A stretch of DNA of 23,832 nt from Proteiniphilum sp. (lineage in GTDB: Bacteria; Bacteroidota; Bacteroidia; Bacteroidales; Dysgonomonadaceae): assembly GCA_031255275.1 (NCBI GenBank), contig JAIRSV010000012.1, positions 1-23,832 on the forward strand, written 5' to 3'. Below, in pieces: positions 6,629 to 15,113 of this stretch. The notes beneath the pieces were generated by a model. That model was given only the letters and a program-made list of their open reading frames with translations. It made no database searches and was not told where the DNA came from. The position numbers and the translations under genes are program-made. Position 1 is the stretch's first letter. Every line of letters starts with the position of its first letter.

Positions 6629-8290
6629 ATGACAAGAAGCGCTTTACAGATTGCACGGGCAAGCTATGTGCCCAAAATGCCCGAAGCTTTGAGGGGCAAT
6701 GCGGAGATTGTGGAAGGAGCCGCTACAGAATCGGTTCTCAATCAGGAAGAGATAAGAGAACTCTTCCCCAATACTTACGGGATGCCGGTCGTCCGGTTCA
6801 GGCAAGCCGCGGGTGAAACCGGTCTGCCGGATCCCGTGAACGTGGGCGTAATCCTTTCGGGGGGACAGGCGCCGGGTGGACATAACGTGATTGCGGGGAT
6901 ATTCGACGGAATCAAAAGGCTGCACGGCGACAGTAAGCTGTACGGATTCATCCTGGGCCCCGACGGACTCGTCAAGCACACATACAAGGAGCTTACGGCT
7001 GACATCATCGACGAGTACCGCAATACCGGCGGATTTGACATCATCGGCTCCGGACGCACAAAGTTAGAAACACAGGAACAGTTTGACAGGGGACTCGAAA
7101 TTCTGAAAAAACTGGACATCAGCGCACTGGTGATCATCGGGGGCGACGACTCCAACACCAACGCCTGCGTACTGGCCGAATATTACGCGTCGATCAATGC
7201 GGGCGTGCAGGTGATCGGCTGCCCCAAGACCATCGACGGCGACCTGAAGAATGAGCAGATCGAAACCTCATTCGGTTTCGACACAGCCTGCAAGGTCTAT
7301 TCGGAACTGATCGGGAATATCCAGCGCGACTGCAATTCGGCACGCAAATACTGGCACTTCATCAAAGTGATGGGCCGTTCGGCGTCGCACATCGCGCTGG
7401 AATGTGCCCTGCAGACGCATCCCAACATCTGCATCATATCGGAAGAGGTGGCCGCCCGCGAACAGTCGCTCGACGACATCATCGACTACATCGCCGGCGT
7501 AATCACCCATCGGGCCGAAAAGGGTCTGAACTTCGGCACGGTGATCATCCCCGAAGGGCTGATCGAATTCATTCCGGCGATGCGGAAACTGATCTCGGAA
7601 CTGAACGAATTTCTTGCACACAATCAGGAGGAATTTGACCTGGTACGCCGCTCCGGGAAGCGCGACTACATCATCGGCAAACTGTCGCCCAAAAATTCGG
7701 CGATCTATGCCAGCCTTCCCGAAACGGTAGCCCGTCAGCTCACGCTCGACCGCGATCCTCACGGCAACGTGCAAGTCTCCCTTATCGAAACCGAAAAACT
7801 GCTCGCCGAGATGGTCAGAAACCGACTCGACGCATGGGCGAAGGAAGGTCGTTACAAAGGCAAATTCTCAAGCATAACCCATTTCTTCGGATACGAAGGT
7901 CGCTGCGCCGCACCGTCAAACTACGACGCCGATTACTGCTATTCGCTTGGCTACACGGCCTCCATGCTGATTGCGGCAGGCAAAACCGGATACATGTCAT
8001 CCATACGCAACACCACCGCACCGGCCCGGGAATGGATTGCCGGCGGCGTGCCCATCACGATGATGATGAACCTGGAACGGCGTCACGGAGAACTGAAGCC
8101 GGTCATTCGGAAAGCGCTGGTGGAACTGGACGGTGCACCTTTCAGGTATTTCGAAGACCGGCGCGACGCATGGGCTGCCGAAACGGACTATATATATCCC
8201 GGCCCGATCCAGTACTTCGGCCCGACAACTGTGTGCGACCAGCCGGGCAAAACCTTGCAGCTGGAACTGAACGGAACGGAAGAGTCATAA
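6629..8290 (+). CDS. pfp: Pyrophosphate-dependent 6-phosphofructokinase
   Basis: 553-residue cytoplasmic enzyme that phosphorylates fructose 6-phosphate to fructose 1,6-bisphosphate using pyrophosphate, a reversible glycolytic step. It carries the phosphate-binding GVILSGGQAPGGHN (about residues 73-86), GGDDSNT (171-177), PKTIDGDL (199-206) and MGR (248-250). The second Asp of GGDD and the Lys of PKTID are the residues that distinguish PPi-dependent enzymes from ATP-dependent ones (GGDGS, PGTID). The length fits the long PPi-PFK clade. An ORF extends upstream to 6539, but its first 30 residues (basic, low-complexity) look like translated leader; the Met at 6629 begins MTRSALQIARASYVP, which resembles family N-termini, and is preceded by A-rich DNA. 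It is monocistronic, with its own terminator. Confidence 0.95.
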   Translation: MTRSALQIARASYVPKMPEALRGNAEIVEGAATESVLNQEEIRELFPNTYGMPVVRFRQAAGETGLPDPVNVGVILSGGQAPGGHNVIAGIFDGIKRLHGDSKLYGFILGPDGLVKHTYKELTADIIDEYRNTGGFDIIGSGRTKLETQEQFDRGLEILKKLDISALVIIGGDDSNTNACVLAEYYASINAGVQVIGCPKTIDGDLKNEQIETSFGFDTACKVYSELIGNIQRDCNSARKYWHFIKVMGRSASHIALECALQTHPNICIISEEVAAREQSLDDIIDYIAGVITHRAEKGLNFGTVIIPEGLIEFIPAMRKLISELNEFLAHNQEEFDLVRRSGKRDYIIGKLSPKNSAIYASLPETVARQLTLDRDPHGNVQVSLIETEKLLAEMVRNRLDAWAKEGRYKGKFSSITHFFGYEGRCAAPSNYDADYCYSLGYTASMLIAAGKTGYMSSIRNTTAPAREWIAGGVPITMMMNLERRHGELKPVIRKALVELDGAPFRYFEDRRDAWAAETDYIYPGPIQYFGPTTVCDQPGKTLQLELNGTEES

Positions 8291-8323
8291 CGATAACACG
8301 GCCCTTTTATATCACCGGTACAG

Positions 8324-8358
8324 CAGGGGGAGGCGGAAAATGTCTCCCCCTGTTTTTT
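8324..8358 (+). terminator. Intrinsic terminator of pfp
   Basis: A perfect 9-bp stem (CAGGGGGAG at 8324-8332 with CTCCCCCTG at 8344-8352) is followed at once by six Ts. It lies 33 bp after the pfp stop. Confidence 0.92.
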
Positions 8359-8417
8359 CATTTCCCGGAAGCCTGCCGGAGTACCCGAGGGACGTTTTAC
8401 AGTTACGGAAATACGGA

Positions 8418-8448
8418 AAGAGGCGGCCTCACTGCGAAGCCGCCTCTT
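8418..8448 (-). terminator. Probable terminator of ppiD (hairpin)
   Basis: A perfect 10-bp stem (AAGAGGCGGC at 8418-8427 with GCCGCCTCTT at 8439-8448) sits 48 bp beyond the ppiD stop in the convergent gap with pfp. On the minus strand it is followed by a broken T tract (TTTCCGTATTTCC), so it is a weaker intrinsic terminator than the pfp one. It may act in both directions. Confidence 0.55.
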
Positions 8449-8496
8449 CCTTTAGGTACTCAGAGACACTGTTAATCCCGTTCCGGGACAGAGTCG

Positions 8497-10623
8497 TCAG
8501 AAGAATCTGAAACGATAGTCCTCCACGCCCAGCTTACTTTTCAGTACCTCCACCGACTGCGACTGCAAACGATAGGTATAACCGCTCAGGATCCGGCTTT
8601 TCTGCACCTCCGCGTCATACTCGCCGCTTTCCTCCGTACGGCCGACAACGGAAGCCACATATACCCCCATGTTACCCTTCACCGGCCCCATCATTTTGTT
8701 GAACGGGGCAAATGCGGAAACGGCATTCAATACCGGTTCCGATCCCAGTCCCGTGATATTCTGCGTGGTGAAGCTCACGAAACGGACGGTATCGACGCGG
8801 CTGTTCATCGCCGCGGCACAAGCATCGAGCGAAGTCAGGTTTTTCGCCTTCAGATCATCGATCATTATCCCGGCCTTCTTCTCGTTGACCAGCTGGATAC
8901 GGATTCCGGACGAGACTTCCGACAGGGGCGTCGTCCCTGACGGTATCACCCTTTCCACCCTTGCAATGACGCGCAGGTTGGTGAGATCGAACTTCTTCAC
9001 CGTCCCCATCTTCTTTTCATTGGCAGCCCAGGTGACCACCTGACGCGAACTCGGTATCTGCGCCAGCGTAAAATCGTTTGCCGATACGGTAATATTGGGC
9101 ATCACCATGTAGCCTTTTTCGGAAGCCAGCTCGTTGAACTTTCGTCCCACGTCGGAAGAGGAGACGAACTGGTTCAGTTCATTATCTATATTGTTCGACG
9201 TCTTTTCGCTCGGCAATACCGGCATGTCGATAATGGCCAGCTTGTATTTGTTGACCGGACTCGTCCTCTCCTCCACCTGAAGGATGAGCTGCTGTCCGGG
9301 AATGGTCAATTTCACCGGCTGTCCCACGGGAGTGTTAAACGCCGCCTTCACCAGATCCGAACCGAACGCCACAAGATCAATTTCCCTAGCCCATCCCATA
9401 TCACCGCCGTTGGAGTTCGGATTGAGACTGTTGGCCACCTCGGCGAAAGGAGTGCCGCCGGTTATGACCCCGTAGATACTGTCCACAAGGTGAGTGACGA
9501 CGGAATCCTGTCCGACCGCGGCATCAGGTACAGCCATCATCCGGACATGCACGGAATCGGGCGCCACGATCTTATCAATCAGCTTGTAAATCTGAAATGC
9601 GTCACCCTCACGTTCAGGGCCATACATCCCGTTGACGTCCGCCAGACGGACAAACTCCACCTGTTCGGGAGTCAGCATATACTCGCTCACAAACACGTCA
9701 CGATAGGGAGTCTGCGAATAATCGGCCACAACCACAGCCGGATTGACAGCGCGAGCCAGTTCGTCAAAGGCTTTGCGCGATTCCGCTTCCACCTCGGCGT
9801 AGTCCTCTTCGCTGGGAACGACGCTTTTGGTAAAATAGGAAAGCTTCACGAGAGGCGCTTCCAGCCTGTAGGATTCCCTGTGCCGGTTATAGAACGCCTT
9901 TATCTCCTCGTCGGTCACATTCGCCACGGAATCGGGGACGGTAAAATAGCTCTTCATCGCATACTCAATGACGGCATTTTGCTGCGAAAGGTCAAAAGCC
10001 GTCTTTGCCTCCACATCATTCACCATGACGGCCTCGGACAAAAGGGACGTATATTTTTCCTCCAACCGCTGCATCCTGATCATCTCTTCGATGAACAGCC
10101 ACAAGCTTTTGTACTGATTCACCATCGCCTGTTCCCGGGGATTGGTACTTGGCATGTTGACGGTATTGATAAATTCCACCAGCGCATTCCGGTCAAACAT
10201 ACCCGTTTGCGGATCAAGGAAAAAGGGAAGCTGCTGCAACACCGGCGAAATAAATTGTCCGTGTACCAGGTCATTCAGTTCCGCTTTGGTCACGGTGAGG
10301 CCGAGTTTCTCCGCCTGATGGCCGAACAGTCGCTCGCGAACCATCTGCTGATACACGGCTTCGCGTATCTGTGACGACATATTTTCATCGAGTGCGGACT
10401 GTCTGCTCACCATTTTCTGGAACTCTTCGAATTCGGTAATTTTACCGGCGTACTGACCGGTTGAGATTACCTCGCGGTTCACGACGAACGCCTTGTCCTG
10501 CGTTCTTCCCAGCAATGTGGAACCGGACGTAAGCAAATCCCCTAACACAAAGGCAAGCAACGCCACGCCAATCACAATGACGAGGAGTGTACCTTTATCT
10601 CTAATTTTTTGTAAAGTAGCCAT
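8497..10623 (-). CDS. ppiD: PpiD/SurA-type peptidyl-prolyl isomerase, membrane-anchored
   Basis: 708-residue periplasmic folding factor anchored in the inner membrane. A single transmembrane segment lies at about residues 12-32 (TLLVIVIGVALLAFVLGDLL) after a short basic N-terminus (MATLQKIRDK), as in PpiD. A SurA_N-like chaperone region follows (about 35-250; EFEEFQKM, REAVYQQMVRERLF). A parvulin (PpiC) rotamase domain lies at about 355-455 (SVHVRMMAVP, GGTPFAEVANSLNPNS, GGDMGW). The C-terminal third continues the chaperone fold. It would help outer-membrane proteins fold after export, which fits its position just beyond LptC and an outer-membrane barrel gene on the same strand. A hairpin at 10693-10719 separates it from lptC, so it may be its own transcript. 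The start is clear from the N-terminal anchor. Confidence 0.93.
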   Translation of the reverse strand: MATLQKIRDKGTLLVIVIGVALLAFVLGDLLTSGSTLLGRTQDKAFVVNREVISTGQYAGKITEFEEFQKMVSRQSALDENMSSQIREAVYQQMVRERLFGHQAEKLGLTVTKAELNDLVHGQFISPVLQQLPFFLDPQTGMFDRNALVEFINTVNMPSTNPREQAMVNQYKSLWLFIEEMIRMQRLEEKYTSLLSEAVMVNDVEAKTAFDLSQQNAVIEYAMKSYFTVPDSVANVTDEEIKAFYNRHRESYRLEAPLVKLSYFTKSVVPSEEDYAEVEAESRKAFDELARAVNPAVVVADYSQTPYRDVFVSEYMLTPEQVEFVRLADVNGMYGPEREGDAFQIYKLIDKIVAPDSVHVRMMAVPDAAVGQDSVVTHLVDSIYGVITGGTPFAEVANSLNPNSNGGDMGWAREIDLVAFGSDLVKAAFNTPVGQPVKLTIPGQQLILQVEERTSPVNKYKLAIIDMPVLPSEKTSNNIDNELNQFVSSSDVGRKFNELASEKGYMVMPNITVSANDFTLAQIPSSRQVVTWAANEKKMGTVKKFDLTNLRVIARVERVIPSGTTPLSEVSSGIRIQLVNEKKAGIMIDDLKAKNLTSLDACAAAMNSRVDTVRFVSFTTQNITGLGSEPVLNAVSAFAPFNKMMGPVKGNMGVYVASVVGRTEESGEYDAEVQKSRILSGYTYRLQSQSVEVLKSKLGVEDYRFRFF

Positions 10624-10691
10624 CTAACTGTCTTTTATATTACACTTGGAATGTATAAACTCTTATAACTTAAATAAGGGCACGAAGTTAA

Positions 10692-10719
10692 CAAAAATAA
10701 CGCAGACAGCGTTATTTTT
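10692..10719 (-). terminator. Perfect hairpin between lptC and ppiD, overlapping a -7 box
   Basis: An 11-bp perfect stem (10693-10703 with 10709-10719, loop AGACA) with an A/T run in its outer end can act as an intrinsic terminator in either direction. On the minus strand the distal arm contains TATTTTTG (10699-10692), a match to the -7 consensus TAnnTTTG, placed about 70 bp before the ppiD start. No convincing -33 box is seen. Ending the lptC transcript and starting the ppiD transcript may thus use the same bases. The remainder of this gap (10720-10832) holds no gene. Confidence 0.6.
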
Positions 10720-10832
10720 CCCGGGGAAAAGTACCGGCCAACCTGTTCGCGTAATCAGTGCTCCATTCTGCTGCAGCCGTCATTCCTTTTCCGTACGGTC
10801 GGGGATCTGTCGCGGTGGAAGGGATACCGCGC

Positions 10833-11519
10833 CTAATCCTCATTTATTTTCGTTTCGTCATCGAATATCAGACTCTCTGCGTCGTCCGGTTCCTCGGGAT
10901 CCTGCCGAACGGAATCGGACACGGCTTCGGTGAAAGGCAGCTTCCCGTCGTGTGGCCTGAAGATACGGTAATCGGTCATCGTCTGATTCGATTCAAACCC
11001 GTAGCCTTTCAATTCCGTGGCGCCGCTCTTGATTTCGATATAGGTTTCGGAGAAAACTCTTTCGTTCTTCTGATCCCAGAAAAGCTCTTCGCTGTCGAAC
11101 TGCTCGCCTTCCATATTTTCCACATGGACATTCTGCTTTAATTTCCACATGTCTTTCGCGTTGTAATACCATGCCGTATCGGCTTTGACGGTCGCTTCAA
11201 TTTCAAAGTCGGGGGTGAAGCGTTCCAGATACAGCCCGTCGGGAAAGAAGGAGTATGGTTCTTTGGCTTTGTCGAAAACCAGCCACAAGTCGGCTTCCAG
11301 TTTATAGCGGGTAATGCCCGAATCCGATATTAGCTGCGAGACGGATGTGGTGATCATGGTGGGCACCGAATCCGGATCGTAGGTCATCTCTATCAGGTTA
11401 TCGCCTTTGTCCTTACAGGAAAAAAGCAACATAACAACCACTGAAAAGACAGTGATTGTTATGTACTTTAAAGATTTTATTGCGTAACGATGGTTTCCCT
11501 GCATGTAATCCAATCTCAT
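10833..11519 (-). CDS. lptC: LPS export protein LptC (lipoprotein form)
   Basis: 228-residue protein expected to bridge the LptBFG transporter and the periplasmic LptA-like path for lipopolysaccharide. The N-terminus has a hydrophobic segment ending in a lipobox LFSC with Cys35, so it is probably a lipoprotein. The body shows the LptC beta-strand pattern: GITRYKLEADLWLVF, DGLYLERF, VKADTAWYYNAKDMWKLKQNV, VENMEGEQFDSEELFWDQ, RVFSETYIEIKSG. It has an acidic C-terminal tail (DPEEPDDAESLIFDDETK). The upstream TPR gene ends 13 bp before, so the two are co-transcribed. A second Met at residue 6 (11504) is an equally good start. LptC assignment is from motif recall. Confidence 0.85.
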   Translation of the reverse strand: MRLDYMQGNHRYAIKSLKYITITVFSVVVMLLFSCKDKGDNLIEMTYDPDSVPTMITTSVSQLISDSGITRYKLEADLWLVFDKAKEPYSFFPDGLYLERFTPDFEIEATVKADTAWYYNAKDMWKLKQNVHVENMEGEQFDSEELFWDQKNERVFSETYIEIKSGATELKGYGFESNQTMTDYRIFRPHDGKLPFTEAVSDSVRQDPEEPDDAESLIFDDETKINED

Positions 11520-11532
11520 CAGATGGTCCGGA

Positions 11533-12903
11533 TTATCTCAACCGGACGGTGGTTGTTTCTCCGATCCAGCCGGGAATAAAGACCGATTCGCCGGCTTTGA
11601 TGCCCATCATAAAGGCTGTTTCCGTATCCATGAAGGCTGCCGAATAACGGTTGATAAGATTGTTTGCCTTGTCGACCACGCCGGGATCAACCGATCTTGC
11701 CTTCTGCAGCTTATCTACGGCTGCGAGGTAGACGAGTCCTGCCTTTTCCGGTTCGGGAAAGATGTTGGCTGCCGAACTGGCGTAAAGCTGTGCGATCAGG
11801 ATATAGGCTTCTCCGTTGCTCGGGTTATATTCCAGGGCGTCGTAAGCGGCCTGCCTGGCCCGTGCGAAATTGCGCTGGTTGGAGAAGATTCCAGCAAGCT
11901 GCATCATATAGTCGGAGGCCTTATTCTTGTCCGTCTCCATTTGGGCGGCGTCTCCATAATACTTCACTGCCGTATCGTAATCCCTGTCGCGGAGACTCTT
12001 GTTGGCCAGTCCGAGGGCGGCTCCCGCCGAGGGTTCGAGTGCGTAGAGGTATTCGGCGGCGGTGAAATAAAGATCGGTTTCCGAACAGCCTACCGAACCC
12101 ATAGCGTCCAGCATGTCGTTCAAGAATCCTTTGTCTTCCTTATTAGGTTCTACCTTGTCGGCATAATATTCGGTAAGCGTCTTGCAGTCGCCGGCGCCGC
12201 TATTGACAAATCCTTTGACGATGCCGTCTTTTACCTGACTCAGATAGTCGGCGCTGGTTTCGTCGTTCGCGGAACGGAAGGCGGCGATTGCCCGGTCGAC
12301 ATAGCCCATCACTCTGAAATAGTCGGAGATGTAGCGGTCTTTTTTCGAGTTATCGCTCAGATATTCGCTCAGGGAGGCGACCATGAAATAGGAATAGGCG
12401 TCGAGCGGATTCATCTGGTCCTTCATATCTTCGATGGCCTCGTTCAACATTCCGTAGACGACCGACTGATCGGCTCGTTCGCCCATCAATTCGATATAGT
12501 CGTAGGCTTTGTAGGCCAGTATCATCCCCCTGGCGTCATCCTTCGAGTAGTATTTGATGCGCGAATCGTATATCTCCATCACTTTGTCGAGATATTCCTT
12601 TTTCTTGGCTGCATCCGTTTCGGAGGTGTAAAATGCCTTGAAGATACGGGGGCCGTAAATGTAGATGTTTTTACTTGAGGCGGGACAGTTCTCATAGACA
12701 AGCAGCCAGGGATTCAGCGCTCCGTTATAGTCTTCGGCTTTGGCTGACGTTTGCATGAGGCTCAAATTCAGGCGGCATTTCACACTGTCTTCTCCGTGGC
12801 CGTAAGGGGCCTTTACGGGATCATATTCCGTTTTTTGCGCGGAAGCGGCAACTACTACCGCAATAGCTGCCAGACCTGATAATAATAACTTTTTCGTATT
12901 CAT
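11533..12903 (-). CDS. Exported TPR-repeat protein of unknown role
   Basis: 456-residue protein with a Sec signal peptide (MNTKKLLLSGLAAIAVVVAASAQ, cleaved after Ala-Gln) and helical repeats. TPR-like units are clearest in the second half: GAALGLANKSLRDRDYDTAV, KASDYMMQLAGIFSNQRNFA, ARQAAYDALEYNPSNGEAYI. The first half has longer, degenerate helical pairs. It is predicted to be periplasmic or outer-membrane associated and to hold protein partners. It lies between a predicted outer-membrane barrel gene (134 bp upstream) and lptC (13 bp downstream), which suggests a job in envelope assembly, but that is inference from position. No catalytic motif is visible, and I do not recognise a named family. 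Confidence 0.85.
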   Translation of the reverse strand: MNTKKLLLSGLAAIAVVVAASAQKTEYDPVKAPYGHGEDSVKCRLNLSLMQTSAKAEDYNGALNPWLLVYENCPASSKNIYIYGPRIFKAFYTSETDAAKKKEYLDKVMEIYDSRIKYYSKDDARGMILAYKAYDYIELMGERADQSVVYGMLNEAIEDMKDQMNPLDAYSYFMVASLSEYLSDNSKKDRYISDYFRVMGYVDRAIAAFRSANDETSADYLSQVKDGIVKGFVNSGAGDCKTLTEYYADKVEPNKEDKGFLNDMLDAMGSVGCSETDLYFTAAEYLYALEPSAGAALGLANKSLRDRDYDTAVKYYGDAAQMETDKNKASDYMMQLAGIFSNQRNFARARQAAYDALEYNPSNGEAYILIAQLYASSAANIFPEPEKAGLVYLAAVDKLQKARSVDPGVVDKANNLINRYSAAFMDTETAFMMGIKAGESVFIPGWIGETTTVRLR

Positions 12904-13037
12904 ACTTTCTCGATATTTATAAATTGTTTTTCAGTTCATTTTGACGAAAACGACTGTTCCGGCTTTGGACAAAATGCCAGGGGAATAGTTTAAACATTTG
13001 TCTCCCGTTTATATTCATATTTTTTCTGCAAAGACAA

Positions 13038-14375
13038 TCAGTTGAACTGTCGCTTAAAGAACCAGAGTTCGTTTATATTCATATTCACGGAGATTTTGAA
13101 CATGTCCTGCCGGATCATGCGGTCGGTGTCGGGCTGCTGCCGCGTATAGCCGAAGCCGATATTGAGCAGTGAGGTATGTCCCGATATGTAATCTTTGAAG
13201 GGTAATCCCAATCCTATATTAAAGCCGTATTCTCTGAAGCTGCCGATAGCGGTTTTCTCGCCGGTCAGCGGATCGTTCACGCTGAAGTTGGTGTAGGAGT
13301 TGGCGCAGGAGAATCCCCCTCTGAAACGTACGCGGTGAAAAAAATTCTGTCCCATCGGATCAATTATGTATTCCATGCCGGTATTGATGCGCAGGACGTT
13401 GTTAAATCTGTCTGCGGGGGAGAGGTTGTCCAGTATCCCCGGATAGTTCATGTGTTTCCACTTCTGGAATGTTCCGTCCAGCCCGACCAGGAAGCGGCGG
13501 GTGGTGTATGTGATGCCGGCACCGAGGGTGTGGGGCAGCTGAAAGACGGCGTTTCTCAGCGTGTCGGTTCTGAGTACCTGGGAAGGGCGCAGTCCGGGAT
13601 TTTCATAGGGGTCTCCGGCGTACAGTATCTCGGAAGGGTTCACGTTGGCCGTGAAGTTCACTTTGGGTGAATAGACGGCGCCGACGGTGATCGAACGGGT
13701 TTTGTCGATGGGCCAGGTGAGCTGTATGCCCAAATCGTATTTCAGTTTGCGGAGGAAGTAGCTGTGCCTGGTTTCTCCCACCAGTCCGGCGGCGGGGATT
13801 ACGACGCTGCTGTGCGAAAAGTTGCCGAACAGGTATGAGATATTGGCGCCTGCGGAAATATTTCTGAAGGGTTCCCAGGCGATGCCGGCGTATATCTGGG
13901 TCAGGCCGCCCGTGCCTCTGTATGTTTCCCTATACTGGAGGTTTGAGAGGGTGTGGGTGGCGCCGAAGTTGTATCCTGTCTTCGAATAGGGAAGAAGGCC
14001 GGCGCTGGCGCCGACGTTGCGCAGCAGGGGGAAGTGTATGGCGGCGTAGTCGAGGTTTCCGTTGTAGAAGTCTCGCGATGCGCCGGTATTATCGTTCATC
14101 CGGGCGAGGTGTCCGGAAAGACCCAGGTCGAATATAAGGGTAAGCGTGTCGAGCTTTGAGTAGGAGGCGGGATTGATCCAGTTGACCTGCTGACCTCTTC
14201 GCAGTCCGTAGCCGATTCCGCCCATGGCTTCGGATACGCCGGGCGCCGGATTCATCAGGAGTCCGTAACCGTAGCGGCTGTAGGGTGAGTCGGAGCCTAC
14301 ATGCTGTGCAAAAATAATTGTGGTAATCGTGAGGAAAGCGATCAGTAAAGAGAAATGTTTTTTCCTAATAATCAT
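13038..14375 (-). CDS. Predicted outer-membrane beta-barrel protein, unknown function
   Basis: 445-residue protein with a signal peptide (MIIRKKHFSLLIAFLTITTIIFAQ) then SDSPYSRYGYGLL, a motif I associate with uncharacterised Bacteroidota outer-membrane proteins. Alternating hydrophobic strands rich in Gly and aromatic residues fill the rest (YNFGATHTLSNLQYR, GFNIGLGLPFKDY, LLNIGFGYTRQQ), and it ends in aromatic, basic residues (LWFFKRQFN), all consistent with a barrel, perhaps of the FadL/porin type. An in-frame extension to 14498 exists, but it runs through a well-formed promoter at 14435-14466, so Met at 14375 is chosen. It begins a probable unit with the TPR gene and lptC. Transport substrate unknown. 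Confidence 0.82.
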   Translation of the reverse strand: MIIRKKHFSLLIAFLTITTIIFAQHVGSDSPYSRYGYGLLMNPAPGVSEAMGGIGYGLRRGQQVNWINPASYSKLDTLTLIFDLGLSGHLARMNDNTGASRDFYNGNLDYAAIHFPLLRNVGASAGLLPYSKTGYNFGATHTLSNLQYRETYRGTGGLTQIYAGIAWEPFRNISAGANISYLFGNFSHSSVVIPAAGLVGETRHSYFLRKLKYDLGIQLTWPIDKTRSITVGAVYSPKVNFTANVNPSEILYAGDPYENPGLRPSQVLRTDTLRNAVFQLPHTLGAGITYTTRRFLVGLDGTFQKWKHMNYPGILDNLSPADRFNNVLRINTGMEYIIDPMGQNFFHRVRFRGGFSCANSYTNFSVNDPLTGEKTAIGSFREYGFNIGLGLPFKDYISGHTSLLNIGFGYTRQQPDTDRMIRQDMFKISVNMNINELWFFKRQFN

Positions 14376-14434
14376 CTGTTTCGGATATGTAATCAGCCCG
14401 TAGCCGCCTTGTTTCGTAATTGTTTTAGCGTGTA

Positions 14435-14466
14435 CAAAGATGACATATTTTTGTGATGTCTCCAAA
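14435..14466 (-). promoter_or_regulatory. Promoter of the outer-membrane protein gene
   Basis: On the minus strand TTTG (14466-14463) lies exactly 20 bp upstream of CATCTTTG (14442-14435), one base off TAnnTTTG. Transcription would start near 14428, giving a leader of about 50 nt to the Met at 14375. This supports that start and marks the likely beginning of the barrel-TPR-lptC transcript. The rest of the gap 14376-14549 holds no gene. Confidence 0.6.
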
Positions 14467-14549
14467 AATCGGGATAAACATCGTGTTAAAAAGCCCAAAG
14501 TTTAATGTTTCTAAACGATTATCCCGCGACTGGCTGTATTTTTTTGTAA

Positions 14550-15110
14550 TTACTTTTTCTTCCTGTTTTTGTAGCCGTTACGGGTGACTGTTTCCGCAAG
14601 CGGTTTCCGCTTTTTCGGTCTCAGCGGCTGCGTGCTGTAGCCTATGGCGATGTCGAGCCAGACGCGCTTTGTGGGGGGGATGGACAGGATTTGACGCATC
14701 CGGGGTTCGTCGAACCAGCCGAGGATGCAGGAGCCGAGGCCTTCGGCACGGGCCGCGAGGATGATGTGTGCGGCGAGGATTCCGAGATCCATTTGGGCGT
14801 AGTCTTTCCGTTTCATCCATCCGCCCAGGCCGGAGGTGATATTTACTTTCTCTTCGACGAGTATGATATGCAGCGGCGCCTGCCGGGTGAAGCGGTTTAT
14901 CCCCGGCGAGCGGGCGGTGGTGGCGGCGGCAACTTTGTCTTTCAGATCGGGGTCGTCTACCACGATGAGGTGCCACGGCTGCGCGTTGCAGGCGGAGGGT
15001 GCCAGGCGTGCCGCTTCTATGATGCGGTCTGTTTTTTCTTTTTCCACCGGACGCGTGGCGTCAAAAGCGCGGTCGCTCTGGCGGGTGGATACCAGTTCGA
15101 GGAAGTTCAT
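14550..15110 (-). CDS. Nitroreductase-family FMN oxidoreductase
   Basis: 186-residue cytoplasmic flavoprotein that would use FMN and NAD(P)H to reduce nitro, quinone or similar substrates. Family signs are the N-terminal FMN-phosphate motif STRQSDRAFD (residues 8-17), the APSACNAQPWHLIVVDD segment (about 37-53), and MDLGILAAHIILAARAEGLGSCILGWF (about 106-132). The length is at the short end of the family, as for many single-domain bacterial members. The C-terminal tail is very basic (RNGYKNRKKK). It starts 3 bp after the riboflavin synthase stop, so the two are tightly coupled; a flavin enzyme next to flavin synthesis makes sense. The natural substrate cannot be told from sequence. Confidence 0.9.
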   Translation of the reverse strand: MNFLELVSTRQSDRAFDATRPVEKEKTDRIIEAARLAPSACNAQPWHLIVVDDPDLKDKVAAATTARSPGINRFTRQAPLHIILVEEKVNITSGLGGWMKRKDYAQMDLGILAAHIILAARAEGLGSCILGWFDEPRMRQILSIPPTKRVWLDIAIGYSTQPLRPKKRKPLAETVTRNGYKNRKKK

Positions 15111-15113
15111 TGA

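Noticed and set aside
9490..10374. 294-codon plus-strand ORF opposite ppiD
   Set aside because: It is antisense to a clear PpiD, rich in His and Arg as expected of a shadow frame, and has no start context or domain.
14376..14498. Upstream start for the outer-membrane protein adding 41 residues
   Set aside because: The extension overlaps a well-spaced promoter and would bury the signal peptide; Met at 14375 gives a normal signal sequence.
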